The notes under the pieces: generated by a model
Databases searched by the model: none
What the model was told of the DNA's origin: nothing
Seen by the model: only the letters and a program-made list of their open reading frames with translations
Program-made: the position numbers and the translations under genes
Shown here: positions 43,010 to 53,628 of the stretch, in pieces
Numbering within the stretch: position 1 is the first letter of the stretch
Layout: every line of letters starts with the position of its first letter
DNA from: Bacteroidales bacterium UBA4912
GTDB taxonomy: Bacteria > Bacteroidota > Bacteroidia > Bacteroidales > Dysgonomonadaceae
Direction: 5' to 3'
Assembly (NCBI GenBank): GCA_002398875.1
Contig: DHCC01000027.1
Coordinates: 1-57,672, forward strand
DNA: 57,672 nt

Positions 43010-44389
43010 TTAAACTTTACTCAAATACCTATCTCTTAATAATTTTTCTATTTCCGGCACCAAACGGTCAATATCACCTGCACCAAATGTTACAAACACC
43101 TCTATTGGCTTTTTATTCAGCAAATCGAGCAGAGCTGTTTTACTGCAGAGTTGCTTTTCGACAGATTTTATCTTATCTAATATTAACTGAGAAGTTATCC
43201 CTTCGATTGGTAACTCACGAGCAGGATAAATATCCAGTAGAATCACATCCTCAAGTAGTGACAGGCTCTCAGCGAATTCATCTGCAAAATCACGTGTGCG
43301 AGAATAAAGGTGAGGCTGAAATACGGCAGTAACCTTTTTATTCGGATAGAGAGATTTAATTGAACTGATTGCTGCTCTTAGTTCTTTTGGATGGTGCGCA
43401 TAATCGTCAATAAAGGTTACCTGCTGAGTCTTGATGCGAAAATCGAAGCGTCTTTTTACACCTTCAAAAGATCTCATTGCAGAGCGAATTTCATCTGCTG
43501 TCACACCACTCAATTGAGCTGCAGCAATTGCAACAACACCATTCTCAACATTTATTCTTACCGGAACCCCAAGAGAAATATCTTTAATACTTCCATTAGG
43601 TGAAACAAAATCAAATACAGTTTCTCCGTTTCCCGTTCTTATGTTCTCAGCATGAAAATCTCCTTCAGACTCAGAATAACTCCAAATCTTTACCGACTCA
43701 TTAACTTTAGGTGTTATCGGAGTTCCCTTTTTAAGAATCAGATGTCCGCCCGGTCTGATCAGTGAGGTAAACTTCTCAAAACTCTCTCTATATGATTGTT
43801 CCGATCCATAAATATCAAGATGATCAGGATCTGCCGATGTAATTATAGCAATTAGTGGTGTCAGCCAATGAAATGACCTGTCGTATTCATCTGCTTCGGC
43901 AACCGTAAAATTACTTTTTTCAGATAGTAACAAATTGGTATCATAGTTTTTGAGTATACCGCCCAAAAACGCATTGCAATCAACATGCGACTGACGCAAA
44001 AGATGGGCAGTCATACTTGAGACTGTTGTCTTTCCGTGTGTGCCACCTATACATATTGCATCGCTTGATTTAGTTATTTCACCTAAAAGCTGTGCGCGTT
44101 TGATTATCTTGAAATCATTATCCCTAAACCAGTTAAGTTCGCTATGAGTTACAGGAACAGCGGGTGTATATACAACTAGAGTGTTTTTATTATCTTTAAA
44201 ATTTTCAGGAATAAGTGCAGTTGAGTCTTCGTAATGAACAAGTGCTCCCTCTTTATTGAGGGTTTTAGTCAGAAGAGTCTCAGTGCGGTCGTAACCCCCT
44301 ACTCTTTTATCTTTGGAAAGAAAGTAGCGGGCAAGATTGCTCATGCCTATACCTCCAATTCCTATAAAATAGATATTTTCGTATTCCAT
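43010..44389 (-). CDS. murC: UDP-N-acetylmuramate-L-alanine ligase
   Basis: 459 residues. First amino acid ligase of the peptidoglycan stem peptide. Rossmann motif YFIGIGGIGMSNLARYF at the start, ATP loop GGTHGKTTVSSM near residue 115, AEADEYDRSF (metal and acceptor) and FIDDYAHHPKELRAAI before the C-terminal domain, FQPHLYSRTRDF in it. It is separated from murG by 10 bases. Confidence 0.97.
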   Translation of the reverse strand: MEYENIYFIGIGGIGMSNLARYFLSKDKRVGGYDRTETLLTKTLNKEGALVHYEDSTALIPENFKDNKNTLVVYTPAVPVTHSELNWFRDNDFKIIKRAQLLGEITKSSDAICIGGTHGKTTVSSMTAHLLRQSHVDCNAFLGGILKNYDTNLLLSEKSNFTVAEADEYDRSFHWLTPLIAIITSADPDHLDIYGSEQSYRESFEKFTSLIRPGGHLILKKGTPITPKVNESVKIWSYSESEGDFHAENIRTGNGETVFDFVSPNGSIKDISLGVPVRINVENGVVAIAAAQLSGVTADEIRSAMRSFEGVKRRFDFRIKTQQVTFIDDYAHHPKELRAAISSIKSLYPNKKVTAVFQPHLYSRTRDFADEFAESLSLLEDVILLDIYPARELPIEGITSQLILDKIKSVEKQLCSKTALLDLLNKKPIEVFVTFGAGDIDRLVPEIEKLLRDRYLSKV

Positions 44390-44399
44390 CTTTTTACTC

Positions 44400-45500
44400 C
44401 TACTTAATCAACTTCTCAATTTCGTTTACAATCCTTTCTGCTGAATTATGCTGTGCCAGTTTTGAAATATTCCCCCTTAACTTAACCAACTGTATTTCAT
44501 TGTTTACAAGTGAAAGTGCAACCTCAAAAAGCAGACTGGGAGCCAGATGATCTGAAATCATAACTGCAGCGTCCTTATCAACTAAAGCCTGCGCATTTTT
44601 TGTCTGATGATCCTCTGCCACGTTAGGGGAAGGAACCAATATTACTGCCATACTTAGCAAACTGAATTCAGAAATAGATCCTGCTCCTGCTCGCGATATC
44701 ACCAAATCTGCTACAGAATAGGCATAATCCATACGTGAAATAAAATCCACCATTTTTATGTTGAGTGGTATTTTACCTTCATCCTGCAACTTCTGCATCT
44801 CTGTAAAGTAATATTTACCACATTGCCAGAGTACCTGTACTCCATCTTCTTTACTCAGTATATCGAAAGCAGAAACGATACTTTTATTTAATGTACCGGC
44901 ACCAAGACTGCCGCCAACCATCAGAATAGTCTTTCTATCAGGATCAAGCTTGAAATATTCATAACCTTTAATTCGGTTTTCTTTTGATATAATCAGATCC
45001 TGTCTGCATGGATTACCTGTGAGGACAATTTTTTCCTTTGGAAAGAATTTTTCCATTCCTTCATAAGCCACACAAATTGTTGAAGCCTTGTGTGCAAGCA
45101 TTTTATTAGTAACACCTGCATAAGAATTCTGCTCTTGAATAAGTGTTGGGACACCTTTTGCTGAAGCGGCTTTGAGAATTGGACCGCTGGCGTATCCGCC
45201 AACACCGACAGCAATATCCGGTTTGAAATCATTAATTATCTTGCGTGCCTTTTTCATGCTCTTAAGCAACTTAGCTGCAACACTAATATTTTTAAGCAAA
45301 TGCTTACGATCAAAACCGGCCACCGGTAGTCCTATAATATTATAACCTGCTGCAGGCACTCGCTCCATCTCCATGCGATCTTCTGCACCGACAAACAGTA
45401 TTTCACTTTCCGGCCATCGCCTTCTTACTTCGTTAGCTATAGAAATTGCAGGGAATATGTGCCCCCCTGTTCCGCCTCCACTTATGATAAATTTCTTCAT
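44400..45500 (-). CDS. murG: Lipid II synthase MurG
   Basis: 366 residues. Membrane-associated GT-B transferase that adds GlcNAc to lipid I. N-terminal GGGTGGHIFPAISIA, VGVGGYASGPI, LIQEQNSYAGVTNKMLA and the UDP-site ISRAGAGSISEF are present. Its ATG overlaps the stop of ftsW by four bases (45497-45500), so the lipid II maker and polymerase genes are translationally coupled. Confidence 0.97.
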   Translation of the reverse strand: MKKFIISGGGTGGHIFPAISIANEVRRRWPESEILFVGAEDRMEMERVPAAGYNIIGLPVAGFDRKHLLKNISVAAKLLKSMKKARKIINDFKPDIAVGVGGYASGPILKAASAKGVPTLIQEQNSYAGVTNKMLAHKASTICVAYEGMEKFFPKEKIVLTGNPCRQDLIISKENRIKGYEYFKLDPDRKTILMVGGSLGAGTLNKSIVSAFDILSKEDGVQVLWQCGKYYFTEMQKLQDEGKIPLNIKMVDFISRMDYAYSVADLVISRAGAGSISEFSLLSMAVILVPSPNVAEDHQTKNAQALVDKDAAVMISDHLAPSLLFEVALSLVNNEIQLVKLRGNISKLAQHNSAERIVNEIEKLIK

Positions 45501-46858
45501 ACCTGGTAAATTTCAAATTCCACCTTATCTTCTAGGTCGCCTACAGGAAAATCCTCATCTTTTGAAGAATCGGGTTCATCAAGACCATTATTATCTTCAT
45601 TATTACCAGCTAACTGTTCATCTTCTTTTTTCTTGCTTATCCCAAAACGATCAGCACTCAGAATAAGTCCGAAATAAGCACATGTAATCAGAGTAGATGT
45701 TCCACCCCTACTAATAAGTGGTAACGGCTGGCCTGTAACCGGAATCAGGTTTACAGCAACAGCCATATTAATAAATGCCTGTATAGACAACATCAGTGCA
45801 GAACCCAATACCAGATATTTTGGGAATAGTTTTTCTGTTTTTCTTGCTATCATACCTGATCGAATAAGTATAATGACATATAACAGAAGAACAAACAATC
45901 CTCCCAAAATTCCCATCTCCTCTATAATAATAGCGTAGATAAAATCAGAATACGCCTGGGGCAGAAAATCCCTTTCGGTACTGTTTCCCGGGAATACACC
46001 AAATACTCCACCGTTAGAAATTGCTATTTTTGCATGTGCAACCTGATAATTATCGTCTGTTATTGTGAAATATTCCTCTTCAGACATCTCTTTTGCATTA
46101 CCAAAATGAGCAATACGGTTTTGCCATGTACCCAGTCGATTAAGTGGACCTGAGTTAGTCCAGTCCTCCGGGATTATGTTAAGCAGGAGTATAAACAAAA
46201 GTACTAATGCTATAATAACACCTGCAACCTTTAGGAGTCTTGTGATTTTTACACTGCCAATAAACATGAGCAGAAAGCAGACACCAAATAGCAAAACAGC
46301 TGTTGAAAGGTTGTCAAGAGCAATAATTCCACAAACTAAAACCATCAGACCTATCATCCACTTAAACAGAAGACCGTCATTCTCTCCATTCTGCTTACTG
46401 AGAAGGAAAGCTATTGTTCCCATAAGTGATATTTTAGCAATCTCGGAAGGTTGAATTGTGAATCCCATGAATGAAATCCACCTGTCTGCATTATTAACAC
46501 TCTCACCTATAAATGGTGTAAGGATCAGCAGTACAATTGCTCCAATCAATACGAAGATTAATGAGGAAAAAAATCTGTATGGAATATTATGAATAAGTAG
46601 TATTATGCCAACACCCCCTATCAAAAACATTGTATGTCTGAGTATTGGTCCCCATTGGTTTTGCTGACGATAAACGATTGTACTTGTAGCACTGAAGATT
46701 TCAACCAGTGAAATAACACACAGTATTATGAATACAGACCAGATAACTTTATCACCCTTGAATATCTTGCGCCCGAAATCGACCAGTGTCGAACCGGACT
46801 CTTTAACCTCCAGATGAGGTTCTGTCGGGTTGACTGTATAATTATTATTATCGAGCAT
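45497..46858 (-). CDS. ftsW: SEDS peptidoglycan polymerase FtsW
   Basis: 453 residues with about ten membrane helices. SEDS marks include WISFMGFTIQPSEIAKISLM, the long periplasmic loop with NSGPLNRLGTWQNRI, and GILGGLFVLLLYVIILIRSG, then VTGQPLPLISRGGTSTL. Both ends are polar: a cytosolic N-terminal tail of about 40 residues and an acidic C-terminal tail after residue 400 (NNEDNNGLDEPDSSKDED). Partner of the FtsI homologue encoded upstream. Confidence 0.95.
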   Translation of the reverse strand: MLDNNNYTVNPTEPHLEVKESGSTLVDFGRKIFKGDKVIWSVFIILCVISLVEIFSATSTIVYRQQNQWGPILRHTMFLIGGVGIILLIHNIPYRFFSSLIFVLIGAIVLLILTPFIGESVNNADRWISFMGFTIQPSEIAKISLMGTIAFLLSKQNGENDGLLFKWMIGLMVLVCGIIALDNLSTAVLLFGVCFLLMFIGSVKITRLLKVAGVIIALVLLFILLLNIIPEDWTNSGPLNRLGTWQNRIAHFGNAKEMSEEEYFTITDDNYQVAHAKIAISNGGVFGVFPGNSTERDFLPQAYSDFIYAIIIEEMGILGGLFVLLLYVIILIRSGMIARKTEKLFPKYLVLGSALMLSIQAFINMAVAVNLIPVTGQPLPLISRGGTSTLITCAYFGLILSADRFGISKKKEDEQLAGNNEDNNGLDEPDSSKDEDFPVGDLEDKVEFEIYQV

Positions 46859-46912
46859 ATTTATTTTTAATTACTTATTTACGAAATATGAATAGAACTA
46901 TTTACAGAACTA

Positions 46913-48253
46913 CTATAACATCCTGACATTTTCTTTGAACTGATCTCCACGATCTTCATAATTATTAAACAAGTCGAAGCTGGCACAACAGGGAGAGAGT
47001 AGTACAATATCACCTTTCTGGGCAATTTCATAAGCAATGTTGACCGCTTCTTTCATTGAACCGGCATCTCTAATATCATCTACCTTGCCATCAAAAAATG
47101 AGTGCAGTTTACTATTATCTTTACCAAGAAAAATCAATGCCCTTACTTTAGAGCATACCAGTTCTTCTATCTCTGAATAATCGTTGCCCTTATCTGTTCC
47201 GCCGAGAATTAAAACTGTTTTACTGCGCATACTTTGCAGAGCATACCAACAGGAATTTACGTTAGTAGCCTTAGAATCATTAATATACTGAACACCTTTG
47301 ACTGTGGCCACCTTCTCGAGTCTGTGAGGCACTCCCTGGAAGTCAGATAATGAAATTCTCAACTGATCATCTGTGATGTCCATCAGTTTTGCAACTATTC
47401 CGGATGCTAACGAGTTGTAAACGTTATGCATTCCCTCCAAAGCTAATAATTCCAGCTCCATATTAAATACACTTCCTTTAGTATTGATAATCAACCTTCC
47501 CTCCTCAGTATATCCGACCGTATGTTCTTTTTTAGATTCTCCAAACGGGAAACGTGTAACTTCAGGTTTCAGTTTTCCTAACTCTCTTGTTACAATTGGA
47601 TCATCCTCCCAGTAAATAAAAGCGTCATCAACTCTCTGATTACGTATAATCCTCATTTTCGCATTGATATACTCCTGCATATCATAATTATAACGATCCA
47701 GATGATCAGGAGTGATGTTTAGCAATACAGCAATATCTGCCCTGAAATCAATCAGCCCTTCCAGCTGAAAGCTACTTAATTCGAGAACATAGTAATCAAA
47801 ACACTCTTCAGCCACCTGCCTTGCAAAACTGTTACCTACATTACCACCCAGACCCACATTTAGTCCTGCTGATTTAAGTATATGGTAAATCAGACTGACT
47901 GTTGTAGTTTTCCCATTACTTCCTGTCACACAAATCAGTTTGGCAGTTGTATAACGACTTGCAAACTCAATCTCTGAGATAACACTAATCCCTTTATCCT
48001 GAAGCTTTTGTATAATTGCTGATGTGTCAGCAATACCGGGACTTTTCACCACTTCATCTGCCATTAAAACTCGTTCTTGGGTATGCCCGCCTTCTTCAAA
48101 ATCGATATTGTTTGATTTTAAAGTATCTCTGTATATATCTTTCAAACTGCCGTTGTCTGATAAGAATACCTTAAAACCCATCTTTTGGGCGAGTATAGCA
48201 GAGCCGACTCCGCTTTCTCCACCACCAAGAACAACAATCAATTTTTCGTTCAT
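46913..48253 (-). CDS. murD: UDP-N-acetylmuramoylalanine-D-glutamate ligase
   Basis: 446 residues. Adds D-glutamate to UDP-MurNAc-L-Ala. VVLGGGESGVGSAILAQKMG forms the N-terminal nucleotide-like fold, CVTGSNGKTTTVSLIYH the ATP loop near residue 113, LELSSFQLEG and LNITPDHLDRY the central motifs, and FNDSKATN-like YINDSKATNVNS the domain boundary. The C-terminal CCASFDLFNNYEDRGDQF is typical. Confidence 0.97.
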   Translation of the reverse strand: MNEKLIVVLGGGESGVGSAILAQKMGFKVFLSDNGSLKDIYRDTLKSNNIDFEEGGHTQERVLMADEVVKSPGIADTSAIIQKLQDKGISVISEIEFASRYTTAKLICVTGSNGKTTTVSLIYHILKSAGLNVGLGGNVGNSFARQVAEECFDYYVLELSSFQLEGLIDFRADIAVLLNITPDHLDRYNYDMQEYINAKMRIIRNQRVDDAFIYWEDDPIVTRELGKLKPEVTRFPFGESKKEHTVGYTEEGRLIINTKGSVFNMELELLALEGMHNVYNSLASGIVAKLMDITDDQLRISLSDFQGVPHRLEKVATVKGVQYINDSKATNVNSCWYALQSMRSKTVLILGGTDKGNDYSEIEELVCSKVRALIFLGKDNSKLHSFFDGKVDDIRDAGSMKEAVNIAYEIAQKGDIVLLSPCCASFDLFNNYEDRGDQFKENVRML

Positions 48254-48277
48254 AATATATCAATTAACTATTATGTT

Positions 48278-49537
48278 TTATCTCATTTTCAGCGTTGCTA
48301 CTGCCAATACAGCTAAAAGAATACCTATCAGCCAAAAACGTGTAACAATCTTTGGCTCAGTTAATGGAGCAGCAGGTTTTTGAATTAGTGCCTCAATACT
48401 TCCATCACCCGGTTTCTGGTAGTGATGATGAAGCGGTGTCATCTTAAAAATTCTTCTTCCAATGCCATACTTCTTTTTTGTATATTTGAAATAGGTTACC
48501 TGTATTATAACCGAAAGTGCTTCAACGAAGAATACTCCGCACAGAATAGGCAAAAGAAGTTCTTTATGAATTAATACCGCGAATACACCTATGATGCCAC
48601 CGAGAGTCAAACTACCTGTATCGCCCATAAACACTTGTGCCGGATAGGCATTATACCATAGGAATCCTACACAAGCACCCACGAAAGCAGAGGCAAACAC
48701 CATAAGCTCATCACTGCCGGGTATATACATAATGTTAAGATAGGATGCGAAGTCGACACGACCCGAAACATAAGCCAGGATACCTAAAGCTACACCTATT
48801 ATAGCAGATGATCCTGATGTCAGGCCATCCAGTCCGTCAGTGAGATTTGCACTATTAGAAACAGCAGTTACAATTAAAATAACTACCAGAACAAATACTA
48901 CCCACACTGCTTCATCTGCATAGTCGCCCATCCAGCTTAAGAGCCATCTGTAATCGAAGTTGTTATTTTTAACAAACGGGATGGTTGTACTGGTAGTCTT
49001 TACATCTTCACTTTTGTATGTTACATCCTCAATTATATTGTCAATGCGAATTTCAGTATTTTCTCGAACAACAATTTCGGGACTAAAGTAGATAGTGAGC
49101 CCAACTATTAGTCCAAGACCAACCTGTGCAATTATTTTAAATTTCCCTTCAAGTCCCTCTTTATCTTTCTTGAACACCTTAATATAGTCATCAGCAAAAC
49201 CTAATGTGCCCAACCAGACGGTACTAACAAGCATCAGTATGATATAAATATTCTCGAGTTTTCCGAAAAGCAAAATGGATATCAGGATGGATAAAATTAT
49301 AATTACTCCACCCATAGTAGGTGTACCACGTTTACTGTACTGACCTTCGAGATCCAAATCACGTATAGTTTCGCCAATCTGCTTTTGCTGCAATTTACTA
49401 ATTATCTTTTTTCCCAAAAAAATCCCAATCAGCAAAGAAAACACAGATGCCATTGCCGATCGGAACATAACGTACTGGAACATACCTGCTCCCGGGAAAT
49501 CAAGTTTATCTAAATACTCAAAAAGGTAATATAACAT
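48278..49537 (-). CDS. mraY: Phospho-MurNAc-pentapeptide translocase MraY
   Basis: 419 residues, longer than the 360 of Escherichia coli. Integral enzyme making lipid I. GTPTMGGVIII, GFADDYIKV, SNSANLTDGLDGLTSG, QVFMGDTGSLTLGG and PLHHHYQ are catalytic signatures. The extra length is mostly an insertion around residues 155-205 between two membrane helices (from VVRENTEIRI to NNNFDYRW), seen in other Bacteroidota. Confidence 0.97.
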   Translation of the reverse strand: MLYYLFEYLDKLDFPGAGMFQYVMFRSAMASVFSLLIGIFLGKKIISKLQQKQIGETIRDLDLEGQYSKRGTPTMGGVIIILSILISILLFGKLENIYIILMLVSTVWLGTLGFADDYIKVFKKDKEGLEGKFKIIAQVGLGLIVGLTIYFSPEIVVRENTEIRIDNIIEDVTYKSEDVKTTSTTIPFVKNNNFDYRWLLSWMGDYADEAVWVVFVLVVILIVTAVSNSANLTDGLDGLTSGSSAIIGVALGILAYVSGRVDFASYLNIMYIPGSDELMVFASAFVGACVGFLWYNAYPAQVFMGDTGSLTLGGIIGVFAVLIHKELLLPILCGVFFVEALSVIIQVTYFKYTKKKYGIGRRIFKMTPLHHHYQKPGDGSIEALIQKPAAPLTEPKIVTRFWLIGILLAVLAVATLKMR

Positions 49538-49552
49538 TTTCTATTTTATTAA

Positions 49553-51010
49553 TCACTGACCTGAAAATATCTTTTCAATTTCTTCTTTATCATCAAAATG
49601 ATGTTTTACTCCTTTAACCTCCTGATAATCTTCGTGTCCTTTTCCTGCTATGAGAATTACGTCACCCGGGTGAGCAAGTGCACATGCGGTCTTTATAGCC
49701 TCTCTTCGGTCCGCAATTGTTAATGCATAGTTTTTCTCCTCTTCGGTGAGTCCGTCTAACATATCCTTTAGTATATCCATTGGCTCTTCGTATCTGGGAT
49801 TATCAGACGTAAAAACTACCCTATCACTTCCTTTAACCGCTTCACGTGCCATTACAGGGCGTTTGGTCTTATCACGGTTACCACCGCAACCAACTACTGT
49901 TATAACTTTTCCATCACCACTTAACACCTCATTTATAGAGTTCAAGACATTTGACAATGCATCCGGAGTATGTGCATAATCGATCACAGCAGTATAATCT
50001 TTAGGTGAACGAATAGTCTGGAATCTGCCCGCTACTGGTTTCAACATTGAAAGTATTCTTAGGACTTCATCTTCTTCAAGTCCCAGTAATATTGCAGTAC
50101 CATAAACCGCTAGAAGGTTATAAACATTAAATACTCCCACAAACTGTACTGACAGTGTTTTGCCGTTTATCTCTATCTCACTGCCGTCAAAATGCTTCTC
50201 AAAAACACGTGCTTTAAAATCAGCAATACCTCTGAGGGAATAGGTATATTTATTTGCTTTAGTATTCTGAAGCATTACTGGTCCATTCTTATCATCCGAG
50301 TTAGTCAATGCAAAAGCACCCTTTGGAAGATTGTCAAAAAATGACTTCTTCACATTACGATATTCCAGCATATTATTGTGGTAATCGAGATGGTCCTGCG
50401 TCAGATTTGTAAAAACAGCACCGGTAAATAGGAGTCCATGTACACGCTTTTGATGTATTGCGTGTGAACTAACCTCCATAAATGCATACTCACAACCGGC
50501 ATCAACCATCTTCCTAAGGTAACTGTTTAAAGTTATCGGGTCGAGAGTTGTATGTGTTGTTGAATAGAAGTTATCATTAACATAATTACCAACTGTTGAG
50601 AGAAGTCCTGATGGATAACCCGACAATTTAAACATCCTGTAAAGCAGTGTCGCAATAGTTGTTTTACCGTTTGTGCCTGTTACTCCCACTAATTTGATTT
50701 GATTTGATGGATTTCCAAACCATTCGGAAGCGATCAGTGCTAAAGCAACAGTGCTATCTTCAACCTGCACATAAGTTACGCGAGAGAAATATTCTTCAAT
50801 CAATGGTTTATCATAAACCACAACTGATGCTTCCTGCTCAATTGCCTTTCCAATATATGAGTGACCGTCAGTAAATATTCCTTCAACAGCAACAAACAGA
50901 GAGCCTTTATCCACATTACGTGAGTCGGATGTGATAGATTCTACTTCCGTTTCTTTATCACCGCGAATATTTATGACCTTACATCTCTCAATCAGTTTAC
51001 TTAGTTTCAT
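49553..51010 (-). CDS. murE: UDP-MurNAc-tripeptide ligase (meso-diaminopimelate adding)
   Basis: 485 residues. TSDSRNVDKGSLFVAVEG, ATP loop GVTGTNGKTTIATLLY near residue 110, TTHTTLDP and the C-terminal motif FTSDNPRYEEP. The DNPR sequence marks enzymes that add meso-diaminopimelate rather than lysine, so the cell wall is expected to be DAP-type. The next enzyme, MurF, is not encoded anywhere in this cluster. Confidence 0.96.
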   Translation of the reverse strand: MKLSKLIERCKVINIRGDKETEVESITSDSRNVDKGSLFVAVEGIFTDGHSYIGKAIEQEASVVVYDKPLIEEYFSRVTYVQVEDSTVALALIASEWFGNPSNQIKLVGVTGTNGKTTIATLLYRMFKLSGYPSGLLSTVGNYVNDNFYSTTHTTLDPITLNSYLRKMVDAGCEYAFMEVSSHAIHQKRVHGLLFTGAVFTNLTQDHLDYHNNMLEYRNVKKSFFDNLPKGAFALTNSDDKNGPVMLQNTKANKYTYSLRGIADFKARVFEKHFDGSEIEINGKTLSVQFVGVFNVYNLLAVYGTAILLGLEEDEVLRILSMLKPVAGRFQTIRSPKDYTAVIDYAHTPDALSNVLNSINEVLSGDGKVITVVGCGGNRDKTKRPVMAREAVKGSDRVVFTSDNPRYEEPMDILKDMLDGLTEEEKNYALTIADRREAIKTACALAHPGDVILIAGKGHEDYQEVKGVKHHFDDKEEIEKIFSGQ

Positions 51011-51036
51011 ACAATTATTTATTTACTGAAATTCAT

Positions 51037-53241
51037 TTAACGCAAAGTTACAGTTATAGTTGTTCCCTTTACTAGCCTCTGCCCCGGGTTAAAGGACTGT
51101 GACACCACCTTTCCTGACCCGTTAAGGTTTACCCTCAAGCCTGATTTTTCTAGGAGATATACAGCATCTCGTGCGCCCATTCCGCGAACATCGGGGATAA
51201 TTGAACTGTTTAAAGCGAGTGCTTCAGGTTGATATTTTATACTATCTAATTTTATTTTCACCCATTCAGAGTCATCTATATTATCCCCTACCGGCAGTTT
51301 CAGCTTAGTTAATACAGTCTTGTTATTTTTCCAGTTACCATTTTTTATTACTGGCACTTTTTGCATCGTTGAATCAACTTTACACTCTTCAACTGTAAGA
51401 CGAACCTTTCTTAAATAAGTCTGTTCAGCAATATTTTTGAAAACCATCCCTGCCATACCACCACCCGAGGGTACACCTTTTGGTTTACGCAATCCGACAA
51501 AGATAGTGTACATAGGATCTTCTGCAGGAAAATACCCGGCAAAAGACACATAATAATCAGAGTAACCCCCGCCACTGGCGATTTGCGCTGTACCTGTTTT
51601 ACCTGCAATACTAAAATAATCAGACGCAACTACTTTTGCTGTACCATTTTCTATTACTCCAACCAGCATCTTTTGTATCTCTTCTAAAGTTGATTCTTTG
51701 CAAATTTTAGAATTAACCACTTCAGCCTGAAATTCTTTAACCACCTTTCCACCTTCAACAAATTGCTTAGCAATAAATGGTTTAATCATTTTTCCATTAT
51801 TGGCAATAGCATTATAAAACATCAGAATGTAAATTGGAGGTATTTGTGTTTCATAACCAAAAGACATCCAGGGAAGAGTTGTCTTAGACCAATAATTTGT
51901 TTTATCATTAGGGTATCGAATTGATGAAGTACCTTCAATCCCTTTAAGTGGCACGTCCCAAGTAAGCTGTTTCCTTAAACCTATCCTATCTATACCATCA
52001 ACAAACTTCTCAGGTTTATCTTCGTACCCCTTAAGAACCATTTTACTCATTACGATATTGGAGGACAATTCCATACCCTCTGTTACAGTAAGATATCCTC
52101 TATCCTGACCTCTTCGCCAGTAGTGATCTCTGACCCATCTTTTGTTATATTGAAAAAGTCCTGTACCTACATAAAATGAATCTGTGGGTGTCACTACTCC
52201 ATCATCAAGAGCGATCATCGTGGTGACTGTCTTAAAAGTAGACCCGGGTTCGTTCATATAAGAAAATGCATTAGGATTACCTTCAGCATAATTACCATTA
52301 CTCATACGGTCCAGATTCACAATCCCTTTAATTTCACCGGTTTCAACCTCCATTATAATAGCAGTACCTGACTCAGCTTCAGTTTCAACAAGTTTACTGT
52401 TTAGAGCTCGCTCGGCAATATCCTGAATTTCGGCATCCAGTGTTGTTACAATGTCCCACCCCTCTTTTGCAGGTTCTTCAACAACATCCATCCATTTGCC
52501 CTGTATTTTCTGACGATATTTAACTCCTGGCACACCTCTTAAAAGTGAATCATATTTTAATTCCAGTCCACTGGCTCCACCCTTTTCTATATCTTTATAA
52601 ATACTCCCCACTGTGCGGTTTGCCAGATTACCAAAAGGTTTTTTTCGAGCGTTACGCTCTTCGGCAATTAATCCGCTTCTGTTGGACCTCTGGTTCCAGA
52701 AAGGAAATGTGCGAATTTCTTTTAAGTCAATATAGTTAACATCATTTCTCAATATCTTCACATATCTTGATCTAAGCGGAACTCTTTCATCAATTCCCTT
52801 ACTCTTGTTCTCACGAATTTGTTTCTCCTCTTTTTCACGAAGGCTCCATCCATTCATTATAATATTCTTATACTGAGATGCCGTTCTATCAGGGAATTTT
52901 TCGGAAAGTGCAATAGCGAGGTCACCAACATATTTTGTTAGAGTATCTTTTTCCATTCCATCTGCCCAGAAGTCCATATATATACTGTATAAAGGTTCAG
53001 TAGACGCAAGAAGCTTATCGTCATAAGTGTAAATGTTGCCCCTTTTTGGCAGTATAACTCTATCTCTGATAACCGTCTCTTCTTCTCCAACCTCTCTCCA
53101 TTTTCTGCCTTCAGAGGAAAACATGATCTTACCTGCAGAAAAAATAATCATAACTGAAAACAGCATCAGAATGGATACAATGAGTCCGTATCTACCCAAT
53201 ATACCTTTACTCCTTTTGCTATTTTTATTGTTTTCTTTCAT
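51037..53241 (-). CDS. ftsI: Septal transpeptidase FtsI (PBP3) with PASTA domain
   Basis: 734 residues. A short basic cytosolic tail, one membrane helix (about 16-33), PBP dimer domain, then a transpeptidase with Ser334 and Lys337 (EPGSTFKTVT), SSN (ELSSNIVMSKM) and Lys548-Thr-Gly (GKTGTAQIASGGGYSDYYVSF). One PASTA domain ends the protein (IPDVRGMGARDAVYLLEKSG). This class B enzyme cross-links septal peptidoglycan with FtsW. The C-terminal PASTA unit, absent from Escherichia coli FtsI, is common in Bacteroidota. Confidence 0.95.
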   Translation of the reverse strand: MKENNKNSKRSKGILGRYGLIVSILMLFSVMIIFSAGKIMFSSEGRKWREVGEEETVIRDRVILPKRGNIYTYDDKLLASTEPLYSIYMDFWADGMEKDTLTKYVGDLAIALSEKFPDRTASQYKNIIMNGWSLREKEEKQIRENKSKGIDERVPLRSRYVKILRNDVNYIDLKEIRTFPFWNQRSNRSGLIAEERNARKKPFGNLANRTVGSIYKDIEKGGASGLELKYDSLLRGVPGVKYRQKIQGKWMDVVEEPAKEGWDIVTTLDAEIQDIAERALNSKLVETEAESGTAIIMEVETGEIKGIVNLDRMSNGNYAEGNPNAFSYMNEPGSTFKTVTTMIALDDGVVTPTDSFYVGTGLFQYNKRWVRDHYWRRGQDRGYLTVTEGMELSSNIVMSKMVLKGYEDKPEKFVDGIDRIGLRKQLTWDVPLKGIEGTSSIRYPNDKTNYWSKTTLPWMSFGYETQIPPIYILMFYNAIANNGKMIKPFIAKQFVEGGKVVKEFQAEVVNSKICKESTLEEIQKMLVGVIENGTAKVVASDYFSIAGKTGTAQIASGGGYSDYYVSFAGYFPAEDPMYTIFVGLRKPKGVPSGGGMAGMVFKNIAEQTYLRKVRLTVEECKVDSTMQKVPVIKNGNWKNNKTVLTKLKLPVGDNIDDSEWVKIKLDSIKYQPEALALNSSIIPDVRGMGARDAVYLLEKSGLRVNLNGSGKVVSQSFNPGQRLVKGTTITVTLR

Positions 53242-53277
53242 CTTTTTTATAAATAGGTATATCTAAAAGACTACTAT

Positions 53278-53610
53278 CTAATCAATATAATATACCGGCT
53301 CATTTGTAACAATCAGCTCAAGTCCGGCCTCCTCTACCCGTCGTTCTATTTCACCCTGTCTGCTGGCTTCTGTAAGACTTGAAGATATTGTAAGAGACTC
53401 ATATTTTGCATCTTTAAGCTTTTGCTGCAGCCTTTCGATATCCGACATACTCTGTAGCATAGTATAGCGATGACTAATAAAAAGGATCATCAATAATACC
53501 AGTGCAAGAATGAATCTCATGTTACGGAGGAAGAAATTCTCAGTTAGAACACTTCCTCCAAAAACATGGACAAACGATTTGCGTATGTTATCGAACTTAA
53601 TTTTCATCAT
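53278..53610 (-). CDS. ftsL: FtsL-like cell division protein
   Basis: 110 residues; ATG at 53610 is followed directly by a second ATG at 53607. A 30-residue cytosolic part leads into one membrane helix (MRFILALVLLMILFISHRY) and a heptad-rich coiled coil (MSDIERLQQKLKDAKYESLTISSSLTEASR). Assigned by position between rsmH and ftsI, size and topology; sequence conservation is low in this family. It should bridge FtsQ to FtsW/FtsI. Confidence 0.8.
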   Translation of the reverse strand: MMKIKFDNIRKSFVHVFGGSVLTENFFLRNMRFILALVLLMILFISHRYTMLQSMSDIERLQQKLKDAKYESLTISSSLTEASRQGEIERRVEEAGLELIVTNEPVYYID

Positions 53611-53628
53611 TTCTGCATTCTGTTTACA